From Streptomyces albiflavescens (GTDB lineage: Bacteria > Actinomycetota > Actinomycetes > Streptomycetales > Streptomycetaceae): a stretch of DNA of 64,000 nt. Below the pieces are notes generated by a model. That model was not told the DNA's origin and made no database searches. It worked only from the letters and a program-made list of their open reading frames with translations. Every line of letters begins with the position of its first letter. Position 1 is the first letter of the stretch. The DNA lies in assembly GCF_014645835.1 (NCBI RefSeq), contig NZ_BMMM01000007.1, forward strand, positions 1-64,000, read 5' to 3'. Position numbers and translations under genes: made by a program. Shown one piece after another: positions 1-7,797 of this stretch.

Positions 1-360
1 TCTTTTTCCGATCCGATTTCCTCGGTGCTTTCCAGGTTTCCGCTTTCGCGTTTCCCTTTCCGGCGGGCCCGACTCTATCAGACTCTTTCGTGTCCGATTC
101 CCGGTCGGCGGGTTGTCTTTCGGCCTTTGAGCGCTTTCGCCTCGCGGCCTTTCGACATTCACTACGTTAGCCGATTCCCTCCGCAACTCATAATCGAGTT
201 CCGCGAGTTTGAATTCAGGCATGCGGGCACGCCGAATTCGCCCCCGCCGAGGGGAAGTCGTAGGTAGTGGGTTGGCCACTCTCGGCTGCTGGCTGAACGC
301 CGTAACCGGTTCAAGCGGCTCGGGCTACATTACGGATCCCCCAGGGACGCGTCAAGTTGA
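1..360 (-). promoter_or_regulatory. rRNA operon leader and promoter region (16S gene lies left of window)
   Basis: Read on the minus strand, this is the purine-rich, relatively AT-rich DNA typical of Streptomyces rrn leaders, including the recognisable element TCTGATAGAGTCGG (about 67-80) and several -10-like hexamers (TAATGT 327-332, TAACGT 164-169, TAGAGT 72-77), as expected for a multi-promoter rrn operon. Base composition and codon use are unlike the surrounding genes, and I see no credible ORF. Transcription runs leftwards off the window, so the 16S gene should begin just beyond base 1. Identification is by recognition of the leader sequence; no rRNA is itself visible. Confidence 0.82.
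327..355 (-). promoter_or_regulatory. Strong vegetative promoter of the rRNA operon
   Basis: On the minus strand, TTGACG (355-350) is followed after exactly 17 bp by TAATGT (332-327), a near-consensus principal-sigma promoter. The -35 hexamer overlaps the TGA stop (354-352) of the upstream glycosylase gene. Initiation would be near 320, heading left into the rRNA operon. Confidence 0.8.
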
Positions 361-993
361 GCGACGGCGTGGCGCATGGGCCCGATAAGGGCTCACCGTC
401 GGGTCGTTGGCGATCCAGTAGCGCCATGGGTGGACGCCCCCGTCGCCGGCCACTCCTGTGCGGGGACCACTGCGTACCTGGTCGGAGTGGACGGGGGTGC
501 CCGTCAGGAGGGTCAGTGGGGAGCCCACGGGGGCGCATGCATCCGTGCCGTCGAGCGACTGGTCCACCCCGAGTGCCGTGGCGAGGCGTGCGGGCCCTTT
601 GGCCAGTTCCTTGTCATTTCGGGCCGAGAGTCGACGTTTGCGGGCCAGTTCGACGCCCTCGATGACCTCGCCGGCCCGAAGCAGGACCGCGCTGGCCCGG
701 CCCTCCGGACCGCACACCAGGTTCATGCAGTGCCACATGCCGTACGTGAAGTAGACGTACACGTGGCCTGGCGGACCGAACATCACCTCGTTGCGGGGTG
801 TGCGGCCGCGATAGGCGTGGGAGCCGGGGTCGTTCGGGCCGTCGTACGCCTCGACCTCTGTGAGACGGAGTTCGATCGGACCGTCCGGGGTGGTACGTAC
901 GAGGATGCGCCCCAGGAGGTCGGGGGCGACGTCCAGCACGGGGCGGTCGAAGAACTCGCGCAGGAGGGGCGTACGGTCAGGGGCCGCGATCAT
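352..993 (-). CDS. DNA-3-methyladenine glycosylase (AAG/MPG family)
   Basis: Predicted monofunctional alkyladenine DNA glycosylase that excises alkylated purines in base-excision repair; cytoplasmic. The protein is 213 aa, the usual length for bacterial AAG-fold enzymes. It carries the family hallmarks TEVEAYDGPNDPGSHAYRG (45-63, containing the glutamates expected in the active site) and YFTYGMWHCMN (81-91). The ATG start at 993 fits the family N-terminus (LLREFFDRPVLDVAPDLLG). The stop codon is embedded in the -35 box of the rRNA promoter, so this gene reads directly into the rrn leader. Family call is firm; substrate range is inferred. Confidence 0.93.
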   Translation of the reverse strand: MIAAPDRTPLLREFFDRPVLDVAPDLLGRILVRTTPDGPIELRLTEVEAYDGPNDPGSHAYRGRTPRNEVMFGPPGHVYVYFTYGMWHCMNLVCGPEGRASAVLLRAGEVIEGVELARKRRLSARNDKELAKGPARLATALGVDQSLDGTDACAPVGSPLTLLTGTPVHSDQVRSGPRTGVAGDGGVHPWRYWIANDPTVSPYRAHAPRRRST

Positions 994-1190
994 GGCGTAC
1001 GAGCGTAGTCCACCGGTCCGGAGTAGTTCTGAGTAGTCCGGACGGATGCTTGTCGGTGGGGTGGCCAGGGGTCCTCTCTCTTGGAAGGGTGAGGACGCGG
1101 AACCGGCCGCGGTCGGATCGCGTTTGTAGGGATCAAGGAATACAGACGGACACGGCAGAGGGAACAGGCGCTGCCTGGGGAGGAAGTGAC

Positions 1191-1976
1191 ATGGGGTTCA
1201 AGCGACTGCTGGCGAGCATGGGGGCCGGTGGGGCTTCGGTCGAGACGGTGCTGACGGAGGTCAACACCGTTCCGGGCGGCGTCGTCCAGGGTGAGGTGCG
1301 GATCCAGGGCGGGTCGGTGAACCAGGCGATCGAGGGTCTGTCGGTCGGTCTGCAGGCCAAGGTCGAGGTCGAGGGCCACGACGACCAGGAGTACAAGCAG
1401 GACATCGAGTTCACCAAGCTGCGGCTCGGTGGCGCCTTCGAGCTGCAGGCGGGCGCGGTGCACGCGGTGCCGTTCGGTCTGGAGATCCCGTGGGAGACGC
1501 CGATCACCATGATCGACGGGCAGAGCCTGCGCGGGATGCACATCGGTGTGACCACGGAGCTGGAGATCGCGCGCGCTCTGGACTCCGGTGACCTGGACCC
1601 GATCAACGTGCACCCGTTGCCGGCGCAGAAGGCGATCCTGGACGCCTTCATTCAGCTGGGCTTCCGCTTCAAGAACGCGGACATGGAGCGCGGTCACATC
1701 CGTGGTACGCGGCAGAAGCTGCCGTTCTACCAGGAGATCGAGTTCTTCCCGCCGTCGCAGTACCGCGGGCTGAACCAGGTGGAGCTGAGCTTCGTCGCGG
1801 ACGACCGCGCGATGGACGTCATCCTGGAGATGGACAAGAAGCCGGGCCTGTTCAGTGAGGGCAGCGACTCGTACCGGTCCTTCCAGGTGGGGCTGCACGA
1901 CTACCAGGGCACGGACTGGGCCGCGTACCTGAATCAGTGGCTGTCGGAAGTCGGCAGCAAGCGCAGCTGGTTCTAG
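1191..1976 (+). CDS. Spo0M-like sporulation-control family protein
   Basis: 261 aa protein of the Spo0M (SpoOM) family, which adopts an arrestin-like fold and in Bacillus affects sporulation. In Streptomyces the role is not defined. The family pattern is visible from residue 1 (MGFKRLLASMGAGGASVETVL), through an arrestin-like beta-rich core, to the C-terminal segment around WAAYLNQWL. There is no signal peptide or membrane segment. The ATG at 1191 is preceded by a good ribosome-binding site (GGGAGGAAG); longer in-frame starts upstream lack one. It is followed after 40 bp by the PEBP-family gene on the same strand, possibly co-transcribed. Confidence 0.88.
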   Translation: MGFKRLLASMGAGGASVETVLTEVNTVPGGVVQGEVRIQGGSVNQAIEGLSVGLQAKVEVEGHDDQEYKQDIEFTKLRLGGAFELQAGAVHAVPFGLEIPWETPITMIDGQSLRGMHIGVTTELEIARALDSGDLDPINVHPLPAQKAILDAFIQLGFRFKNADMERGHIRGTRQKLPFYQEIEFFPPSQYRGLNQVELSFVADDRAMDVILEMDKKPGLFSEGSDSYRSFQVGLHDYQGTDWAAYLNQWLSEVGSKRSWF

Positions 1977-2016
1977 GCTACGGACGCAGGTAGTCGGCCG
2001 AATCGGAGGTTGAGAC

Positions 2017-2556
2017 GTGACTGAGGCGAAGAGGGCCCCGCTTCCCCATGACTTCCATCCGCCGGTGCCGTCGTTCACCGTGGTGAGCGACGACATCGCG
2101 CCGGGTGCGGTATTGGCGGACGCCCAGGTGTACGCGGCGGGCAACACGTCGCCGCAGCTGCGCTGGGAGGGCTTCCCTGCCGCTACGAAGAGCTTCGCGG
2201 TGACGTGCTTCGATCCGGATGCCCCGACGGGCAGCGGGTTCTGGCACTGGGTGCTCTTCGACATCCCGGTGTCCGTCACGGAACTGTCGGCGGGTGCGGG
2301 CAGCGGCAAGTTCGAGGGGCTTCCCGAGGGCGCCGTGCACGTCCGCAACGACTACGGGTCGAAGGACTTCGGCGGGGCGGCGCCGCCGCCCGGGGACGGA
2401 CCGCACCGGTACGTCTTCACGGTGTACGCCGTCGACAGCGAGAAGCTCGGGCCGGACTCCGGGGTGTCACCGGCCGTCGTGGGCTTCAACCTGCGGTTCC
2501 ACACACTGGCGCGTGCCCAGCTGATCGGCGAGTACGAGAATCCGTCGAAAAGCTGA
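2017..2556 (+). CDS. YbhB/YbcL family PEBP (Raf-kinase-inhibitor-like) protein
   Basis: 179 aa phosphatidylethanolamine-binding-protein family member. The diagnostic ligand-pocket segment CFDPDAPTGSGFWHWVLFD and the later NDYGSKDFGG and GPHRYVFTVYA motifs are intact. Bacterial homologues bind small anionic ligands; the physiological function is unknown. Starts at GTG 2017 behind GGAGGTTGAGAC. Downstream is a strong hairpin plus T-run, so the Spo0M-like gene and this one probably form one transcription unit ending here. Confidence 0.92.
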   Translation: MTEAKRAPLPHDFHPPVPSFTVVSDDIAPGAVLADAQVYAAGNTSPQLRWEGFPAATKSFAVTCFDPDAPTGSGFWHWVLFDIPVSVTELSAGAGSGKFEGLPEGAVHVRNDYGSKDFGGAAPPPGDGPHRYVFTVYAVDSEKLGPDSGVSPAVVGFNLRFHTLARAQLIGEYENPSKS

Positions 2557-2581
2557 GCGAGCCAAGCGTTCACTGAACGTT

Positions 2582-2626
2582 TGCCCGCCTCTGGTCTTGG
2601 AAGTGATCAGAGGCGGGCATTTTTTA
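2582..2626 (+). terminator. Rho-independent terminator after PEBP gene
   Basis: Perfect 12-bp stem TGCCCGCCTCTG (2582-2593) / CAGAGGCGGGCA (2608-2619), then a run of seven T residues. A textbook intrinsic terminator, unusual in this GC-rich genome for its clean T-tract. Confidence 0.93.
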
Positions 2627-2714
2627 TTGCGTTGTCCATCTCGGCGCGCCCGGCCAGAGTTGATCCAAGCCCGTCCGCCAGGGGGTGGGCCGGTGCACAC
2701 GGGAGGTGGGCTGG

Positions 2715-3221
2715 ATGCGGGACACGCTGGTACTGAACGCGAGCTTTGAGCCGCTGTCGACGGTGACGTTGAACCGAGCCGTCGTTCTGGTGCTGCAGGA
2801 CAAGGCCGTCGTGGAGCAGGCCCACCCCGAACTCCGTATGCGCGGAGCAGCGCTCGACATACCCGTGCCCCGGGTGATCAGGCTCTGCCGTTATGTCCGG
2901 GTGCCGTTCCGAAGACAAGCGCCGTGGTCGCGCCGCGGTGTGCTGGTACGCGACCGGCACAGGTGCGCGTACTGCGGTCGGCGCGCCACGACCGTGGACC
3001 ACGTGGTACCGCGGGCGCACGGCGGCCAGGACTGCTGGCTGAACACGGTCGCCTCGTGCGCGGAGGACAACCACCGCAAGGCGGACCGCACGCCGGAGCA
3101 GGCGGGTATGCCGCTGCTGCGGCAGCCCTTCGAGCCGACGCCCGCGGACGCGATGCTGCTGGCGCTCGGCCAGGACGACTTCGACTCGCTGCCGGAGTGG
3201 CTGGCACAGCCCGCGGCCTAG
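2715..3221 (+). CDS. HNH endonuclease family protein
   Basis: 168 aa protein with a C-terminal HNH nuclease domain. A zinc-ribbon pair C84-x2-C87 (RHRCAYCGRR) precedes the catalytic DH (95-96), and N110 and the N119-H120 pair follow, with C115 completing metal binding. The N-terminal part (MRDTLVLNASFEPLSTV) is the conserved domain of the widespread actinobacterial stand-alone HNH proteins, whose cellular role is not established. ATG 2715 sits 8 bp behind GGAGG; the upstream GTG at 2685 has no such site. It is isolated by terminators on both sides. Confidence 0.9.
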   Translation: MRDTLVLNASFEPLSTVTLNRAVVLVLQDKAVVEQAHPELRMRGAALDIPVPRVIRLCRYVRVPFRRQAPWSRRGVLVRDRHRCAYCGRRATTVDHVVPRAHGGQDCWLNTVASCAEDNHRKADRTPEQAGMPLLRQPFEPTPADAMLLALGQDDFDSLPEWLAQPAA

Positions 3222-3231
3222 CTCGTACGAG

Positions 3232-3267
3232 GATGGGGCCCATCTCCCGGCGGAGGTGGGCCCCATC
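3232..3267. terminator. Hairpin terminator between convergent HNH and SPFH genes
   Basis: Perfect 11-bp inverted repeat GATGGGGCCCA (3232-3242) / TGGGCCCCATC (3257-3267) in the 57-bp gap between converging genes. It can serve both strands. No T-run, as usual for Streptomyces. Confidence 0.8.
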
Positions 3268-3278
3268 GTCGTACGACA

Positions 3279-4214
3279 TCAGTCGGTGACGGACGGCTTC
3301 TCGCGGCGCTCGGTGCCTCCGTTGCCCGAACCGCCGCCCATGGAGCCGAAGTTGCCCATGGCGCCACTCAGGCCCTTGAGGGCGTCGCCGATCTCGCTGG
3401 GCACGATCCAGAGCTTGTTGGCGTCGCCTTCGGCGATCTTGGGGAGCATCTGGAGGTACTGGTACGAGAGGAGCTTCTGGTCCGGGTCGCCGGCGTGGAT
3501 GGCCTCGAAGACCGTACGGACGGCCTGGGCCTCGCCCTCGGCCCGCAGAGCGGCCGCCTTGGCCTCGCCTTCGGCGCGCAGGATCGCGGACTGCTTCTCA
3601 CCTTCGGCGGTGAGGATCTGCGACTGGCGGATACCTTCGGCGGTGAGGATCGCGGCGCGCTTGTCACGGTCGGCGCGCATCTGCTTCTCCATCGAGTCCT
3701 GGATGGAGGTGGGCGGCTCGATCGCCTTGAGCTCGACGCGGTTGACGCGGATGCCCCACTTGCCGGTGGCCTCGTCGAGGACGCCGCGAAGGGCCGCGTT
3801 GATCTCCTCGCGGGAGGTCAGCGTTCGCTCCAGGTCCATGCCGCCGATGATGTTGCGCAGCGTGGTGACGGTGAGCTGCTCGATCGCCTGGATGTAGCTG
3901 GCGACTTCGTACGTGGCCGCGCGGGCGTCGGTCACCTGGTAGTAGATGACCGTGTCGATGTTGACGACCAGGTTGTCCTGGGTGATCACCGGCTGCGGCG
4001 GGAACGGCACGACCTGTTCGCGCAGGTCGATGCGGTTGCGGATGGAGTCGATGAACGGGACCACGATGTTCAGGCCGGCGTTCAGGGTGCGCGTGTAGCG
4101 CCCGAAGCGCTCGACGATGGCGGCGCTGGCCTGTGGGATGACCTGGATGGTCTTGATCAGGGCGATGAAGACCAACACCACCAGAATGATCAGGACGATG
4201 ATGACCGGTTCCAT
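3279..4214 (-). CDS. SPFH/band-7 (stomatin-like, QmcA-type) membrane protein
   Basis: 311 aa. One N-terminal membrane helix (EPVIIVLIILVVLVFIALI) is followed by the SPFH domain (AAIVERFGRYTRTLNAGLN; DLREQVVPFPPQPVITQDN) and the stomatin-type charged, Ala/Glu-rich coiled-coil region with repeated AEGE motifs (about 190-235). The tail is Gly-rich. Such proteins form oligomeric membrane scaffolds. The upstream NfeD gene, 130 bp away on the same strand, is the classic stomatin partner, so both probably act together in membrane organisation or quality control. Confidence 0.92.
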   Translation of the reverse strand: MEPVIIVLIILVVLVFIALIKTIQVIPQASAAIVERFGRYTRTLNAGLNIVVPFIDSIRNRIDLREQVVPFPPQPVITQDNLVVNIDTVIYYQVTDARAATYEVASYIQAIEQLTVTTLRNIIGGMDLERTLTSREEINAALRGVLDEATGKWGIRVNRVELKAIEPPTSIQDSMEKQMRADRDKRAAILTAEGIRQSQILTAEGEKQSAILRAEGEAKAAALRAEGEAQAVRTVFEAIHAGDPDQKLLSYQYLQMLPKIAEGDANKLWIVPSEIGDALKGLSGAMGNFGSMGGGSGNGGTERREKPSVTD

Positions 4215-4344
4215 CGTTGCTCCCCGTACCCTTCTCCGCTCGGTAATTCCTGAAGATCTTATGGCAGTTGAAGATCTTGCTGGACGAGTCTGACAGACCG
4301 CCGTCTGCAGCGTGGGGCGTTCGGTTCACTTGCGTCGTGGGAGG

Positions 4345-4779
4345 TCACATGACGATCGCCGTAGCTCCGTCGATGTCCACGACGTCCACTTCCTGGCCCA
4401 CCTCGTAGGCCTGTCCGGCGTCGAGGGCACGTGCCGACCAGATCTCTCCGCCGAGTTTGATCCGACCACCACCCGAACCGTCCACCCGTTCCAGGACGAT
4501 GGCCTGCTTGCCCTTCAACGCCTCTACGCCCGTGGCGAGTTGGGGCCGCTGGGCGCGGTGCCGAGCGGCGACGGGTCGTACCACGGCGATGAGGGCGACC
4601 GAGACGACGGCGAAGACGAGCACTTGGAGGACCACACCAGCGCCGAGGCCCGCAGAGACCGCGGCGGCGACGGCGCCCACGGCGAGCATGCCGAACTCCG
4701 GCATCGCGGTCACGACGAGCGGGATGCCGAGCCCGGCTGCCGCAACAAGCCACCACACCCACGCGTTGATGTCGTTCAC
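4345..4779 (-). CDS. NfeD family membrane protein
   Basis: 144 aa with three to four predicted membrane segments in the first 75 residues (WVWWLVAAAGLGIPLVV, MLAVGAVAAAVSAGLG, VLQVLVFAVVSVALIAV) and a C-terminal OB-fold soluble domain (KQAIVLERVDGSGGGRIKLGG to VDIDGATAIV). This is the short NfeD form lacking the N-terminal ClpP-like protease domain. NfeD proteins partner stomatin/flotillin proteins; the SPFH gene follows directly on the same strand. Starts at GTG 4779. Confidence 0.9.
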   Translation of the reverse strand: MNDINAWVWWLVAAAGLGIPLVVTAMPEFGMLAVGAVAAAVSAGLGAGVVLQVLVFAVVSVALIAVVRPVAARHRAQRPQLATGVEALKGKQAIVLERVDGSGGGRIKLGGEIWSARALDAGQAYEVGQEVDVVDIDGATAIVM

Positions 4780-4901
4780 GTGGTCATGGTAGGACCGCGC
4801 TCCTCTGTCGGACAGGGCGCGCGATCAACTGGGACACGCCCGGTCCGCGGCGCGGGGTGCGGGCGCTCCGCGGCTCACAGGGGTCGGGGGCTCTTAGGCG
4901 T

Positions 4902-5693
4902 TCAGGCCATCGGCAGGCCCTGCGCGGTCCAGCGCTCGCCGACCTGTTCGACGACGAGCGGGAGGCCGAAGCAGAGGGAGAGGTTGCGCGAGGTGAGTTC
5001 GAGCTCCAGCGGGCCCGCGGCGAGCACCTTGCCCTGACGGATCATCAGGACGTGGGTGAAGCCGGGGGCGATCTCCTCGACGTGGTGCGTGACCATGATC
5101 ATGGAGGGTGCGATCGGGTCGCGGGCGAGTCGGCCGAGGCGACGGACGAGGTCCTCGCGCCCGCCGAGGTCGAGGCCCGCGGCGGGTTCGTCGAGCAGGA
5201 GCAGCTCGGGGTCGGTCATCAGGGCGCGGGCGATCAGGGTGCGCTTGCGCTCGCCCTCGGAGAGGGTGCCGAACTTGCGGTCCAGGTACTCGCTCATGCC
5301 GAGGCGGTCGAGGAAGGCGCGGGCGCGCTGCTCGTCGACGTCCTCGTAGTCCTCGTGCCAGCCGGCGGTCATGCCGTACGCGGCGGTCAGCACGGTCTGC
5401 AGCACCGTCTGACGCTTGGGGAGCTTCTCCGCCATGGCGATGCCGGCGATGCCGATGCGCGGGCGCAGCTCGAAGACGTCGACCTTGCCGAGGGTCTCGC
5501 CGAGGATGGTGGCGGTGCCCTGGCTGGGGAAGAGGTAGCTGGAGGCGACGTTCAGAAGGGTCGTTTTTCCGGCACCGTTGGGGCCGAGGATGACCCAGCG
5601 CTCCCCCTCCTTCACCGACCAGGAGACCTGGTCCACCAGAGCCCGGCCCTCGCGGACCACGGATACGTCCACCAGCTCCAGTACATCGCTCAT
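4902..5693 (-). CDS. Orphan ABC transporter ATP-binding protein
   Basis: 263 aa single-domain ABC ATPase with no membrane segment. Walker A is GPNGAGKTT (37-45), Walker B LLLLDE (164-169), and the H-loop histidine is at 203 (VTHHVEE). The signature is LSEGE (144-148) instead of LSGGQ. No permease gene is adjacent, so the partner and substrate are unknown. I chose ATG 5693 because GGGAGA lies 10 bp upstream; the earlier ATG at 5711 would itself contain that ribosome-binding site. An importer ATPase and a soluble ABC protein are both possible. Confidence 0.88.
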   Translation of the reverse strand: MSDVLELVDVSVVREGRALVDQVSWSVKEGERWVILGPNGAGKTTLLNVASSYLFPSQGTATILGETLGKVDVFELRPRIGIAGIAMAEKLPKRQTVLQTVLTAAYGMTAGWHEDYEDVDEQRARAFLDRLGMSEYLDRKFGTLSEGERKRTLIARALMTDPELLLLDEPAAGLDLGGREDLVRRLGRLARDPIAPSMIMVTHHVEEIAPGFTHVLMIRQGKVLAAGPLELELTSRNLSLCFGLPLVVEQVGERWTAQGLPMA

Positions 5694-5802
5694 GAGCGCG
5701 TTGTCTCCCATTGCAGTCTCGGCCGTCGCTTACGTCTGTGGACGCAGCCCCCAGGGAAAACCTACGCCACCGGTCGGTCGCTCCCATCCATCGGTCGGTC
5801 CT

Positions 5803-5815
5803 TAGGGTGGGGGCA
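5803..5815 (+). promoter_or_regulatory. Probable leaderless promoter -10 element
   Basis: TAGGGT (5803-5808) ends 6 bp before the ATG at 5815, with no ribosome-binding site between. This is the arrangement of leaderless Streptomyces transcripts, in which the first transcribed base is the start codon. The same hexamer and spacing occur at 29914-29926. Confidence 0.55.
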
Positions 5816-6603
5816 TGCTCTCGGAACCACGCTCAGGACGGTTGGCCGCATGGGGAAATGCCCTTTTGGCCGGACTTATTTCGCCGGATGACGCGGTACT
5901 CGCCATCGTCGGCGAGGACGCGGTGCACCGGGTCGAGGGGCTGCCGGGCGAATCGGGGCCCGTGGGGCTCACACTCGCCCTCGGCCGTCTGCGCGCGCTC
6001 GGGGCGACCGGGCTGCGGGTCGCGCTGCCCGCGCCGGGGCATCCGCTCGGGCTGAGCGGGCCGCCGGACTTCAACACGCGCGCCCTCGATGCCGAGGAGG
6101 CCGTCGTCTGTCATGGCGCTGCGCTGGGTCTGGTGCCTGAGGTGCACGAGGCGGGGCCTGACGGCGATGTGCACGTGGAGGTCGTCTGGCACTGCCTGCC
6201 GGTACGGCAGGCGCCGCCCGCCGATGTGCCCTCGCTCGGGGAAGCCGAGCGGGAGCTGGCGGAGGCGTTGCGCGAGGCGACGGAGGTGTTGTCGCGGCTG
6301 GATGTGGCGGGGTCGGGGCCGGTTGCCGAGGCGGCGATCGACGCGTATCGGGCTCGGGCGGAGCGGGGGCGGGAGGTTCTCGCTCCCGGGTATCCGCCGC
6401 GGGCGGTGCGGGTGCTGGAGCTCGCTCAGCGGGTGGGGTTGCTGATCTCCGTCGCGTACGAGAACGGGCACGGTGGGGCGGTGAGCGCCTCGGAGATGGC
6501 GGCTCGGGCGGAGGCCTTGCGGCCGGTGGAGCGGACGGCTCGGCGGGCACAGGTGGCTGCCTACAACGCGTTTGTGGAGGAGCGGGAGCGCGGGGCTCGC
6601 TGA
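5815..6603 (+). CDS. Conserved actinobacterial protein of unknown function
   Basis: 262 aa soluble protein that I do not recognise as a named family, although it looks like a conserved Streptomyces gene (strong GC3 bias after the first ~25 codons). There is no signal peptide or membrane helix. It is acidic, with an Ala/Glu/Arg-rich helical second half (about 145-262: EAERELAEALREATEVL, EAAIDAYRARAERGREVL). A GLRVALPAPGHPLGL segment lies near 75. Translation probably begins at the first transcribed base (leaderless). The short lower-GC start of the gene overlaps the promoter zone of the divergent ABC ATPase. Confidence 0.75.
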   Translation: MLSEPRSGRLAAWGNALLAGLISPDDAVLAIVGEDAVHRVEGLPGESGPVGLTLALGRLRALGATGLRVALPAPGHPLGLSGPPDFNTRALDAEEAVVCHGAALGLVPEVHEAGPDGDVHVEVVWHCLPVRQAPPADVPSLGEAERELAEALREATEVLSRLDVAGSGPVAEAAIDAYRARAERGREVLAPGYPPRAVRVLELAQRVGLLISVAYENGHGGAVSASEMAARAEALRPVERTARRAQVAAYNAFVEERERGAR

Positions 6604-6912
6604 GCGGTGTTCCCGTCGCCCCCGGGTGGGGGCTGAGCTCGGGGTGGGTGCGCGCTCACCGGCGCTCACCAGGGCCCGCTCCCTGCGGGACGGGTGCCGA
6701 CACGGCGGCACGATCACCCACAGCCACGACGGCTGCGGCGGCACCCGAAACCCACCTCACGCCGCCGCGCCGCTGCGGGTGGGCCGGCCCCCCTTGCGGC
6801 ACACAGGCCCACAGCGTCGGCGGCTGCGGCTGCGGCTGCGGCTGCGGCGGGCGACGTGGAAAGGCCCCGCGAACTGTTTCCCTTCGCGGGGCCCCTTTGC
6901 AGCTGGTGCGGG
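6604..6912. other. Intergenic region with hexamer repeat
   Basis: About 300 bp between a rightward gene and a leftward chaplin. It holds a run of tandem GGCTGC hexamers (6822-6845, four copies plus partials) and the chaplin terminator at 6863-6893. The rest shows no RNA or gene I can support. Confidence 0.6.
6863..6893 (-). terminator. Terminator of the distal chaplin gene
   Basis: Perfect stem GGCCCCGCGAA (6863-6873) / TTCGCGGGGCC (6883-6893) with a 9-nt loop. Read on the minus strand it follows the chaplin stop and is followed by CTTTCC. Confidence 0.8.
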
Positions 6913-7152
6913 TCAGTCGTTGGTGGCCTGGCTGCCGAAGGCCGGGTTCAGAAGGCCGACGACGTTGACGGTGTCGCCAACGGCGTTGACGGGGACGTGC
7001 ACCGGGGCCTGGACGACGTTGCCCGAGGCGACGCCCGGGGAGTTCAGGGCCGCGCCGTCGGCACCCGAGTTGGCAACGGCGGCACCGGCGGAAGCGCCCG
7101 CGGCGATACCGGCGACAGTGATGGCCAGAGCGGCCTTCTTGGCGATGTTCAT
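6913..7152 (-). CDS. Short chaplin (cysteine-free)
   Basis: 79 aa. A Sec signal peptide (MNIAKKAALAITVAGIAAG, cleavage near ANSGA) is followed by one chaplin domain (SPGVASGNVVQAPVHVPVNA ... VGLLNPAFGS, about 38-75). Chaplins are secreted amphipathic proteins that assemble into amyloid fibrils on aerial hyphae and spores. This copy lacks both cysteines usual in short chaplins, as in ChpE. ATG 7152 follows GGAGGAACG. A second chaplin gene lies just upstream on the same strand, separated by a hairpin. Developmental (BldN-type) regulation is known for chaplins; I see no convincing BldN promoter. Confidence 0.93.
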   Translation of the reverse strand: MNIAKKAALAITVAGIAAGASAGAAVANSGADGAALNSPGVASGNVVQAPVHVPVNAVGDTVNVVGLLNPAFGSQATND

Positions 7153-7290
7153 GGAAAGCGTTCCTCCTGCGTGTACGGGTCCGACCCGGCCGCGGGTCGT
7201 ACGCTGAGCAACGTCGGGGAGATCGCTGACGGCACGGGATGCCGCCCCAAAGGGCCCGTTCGGTTCAGTCGGGCGATGAGGCGACAACCT

Positions 7291-7323
7291 GACCGGCCTC
7301 CCAGGGGATCCCTGGAAGGCCGG
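7291..7323 (-). terminator. Hairpin between the two chaplin genes
   Basis: Inverted repeat ACCGGCC (7291-7297) / GGCCGGT (7317-7323), with further pairing CCAGG/CCTGG inside the loop. It lies just after the proximal chaplin stop on the minus strand and could terminate or stabilise its transcript. No T-run. Confidence 0.6.
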
Positions 7324-7349
7324 TGGTCATGACGGTTCCGGTACGGAAC

Positions 7350-7595
7350 TCAGCGGTTGACGCCTAGGTTGCCGAAGGCCGGGTTCAGAGCGCCGATGAC
7401 GTTCACGCTGTTGCCGACCGCGTTCACGGGGACGTGCACCGGGACCTGGATGAGGTTGCCCGAGACGACGCCCGGGGAGCCCTCGGCGTGACCGCCCGCC
7501 CACGCACCGTCGGTGGCGGAGGCCATACCGGCACCGGCGGCAACCAGGCCGCCGGCCACCATCGCGACAGCAGTGGCCTTCTTCAGGTTCTTCAC
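7350..7595 (-). CDS. chpE: Short chaplin, ChpE-like (cysteine-free)
   Basis: 81 aa with signal peptide MKNLKKATAVAMVAGGLVAAG and cleavage near ASATDGA, then one chaplin domain (SPGVVSGNLIQVPVHVPVNA ... VIGALNPAFGN). No cysteine, matching ChpE, the short chaplin that differs from the disulfide-containing ones. Starts at GTG 7595 behind AAGGAGGGG. Position next to the LuxR two-component pair and queA matches the chpE locus of S. coelicolor as I recall it, but the neighbouring paralogue could equally be the orthologue. Confidence 0.9.
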   Translation of the reverse strand: MKNLKKATAVAMVAGGLVAAGAGMASATDGAWAGGHAEGSPGVVSGNLIQVPVHVPVNAVGNSVNVIGALNPAFGNLGVNR

Positions 7596-7797
7596 TTCGA
7601 AACCCCTCCTTGCGATCACTGCGGCAAGTCGCCGCAGCACGCATGGAGAACGGCCGAGATCCACGGAGGATGTGCCATCTGGGGGACATACACCCGACGG
7701 TATGAATCTCATCCCGGAGCGGAACCCTCCGAATTGCCGCCGCCGATGTGCCCCAGGAGTGCGCTGGAGCGCGGATCCGTCGCGTATCCGCTGGTGA

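Noticed and set aside
25..267. 80-codon rightward ORF at the left edge
   Set aside because: It is antisense to the rRNA leader, has no GC3 bias and no ribosome-binding site.
290..345. tRNA-like segment with GGTTCAAGC
   Set aside because: The presumed T-arm does not pair and no acceptor stem is found; the bases belong to the rRNA promoter region.
7153..7290. BldN-type promoter of the distal chaplin
   Set aside because: A CGTTGC at the right distance from CGTGCC was seen but matches the published-type consensus too weakly to claim.
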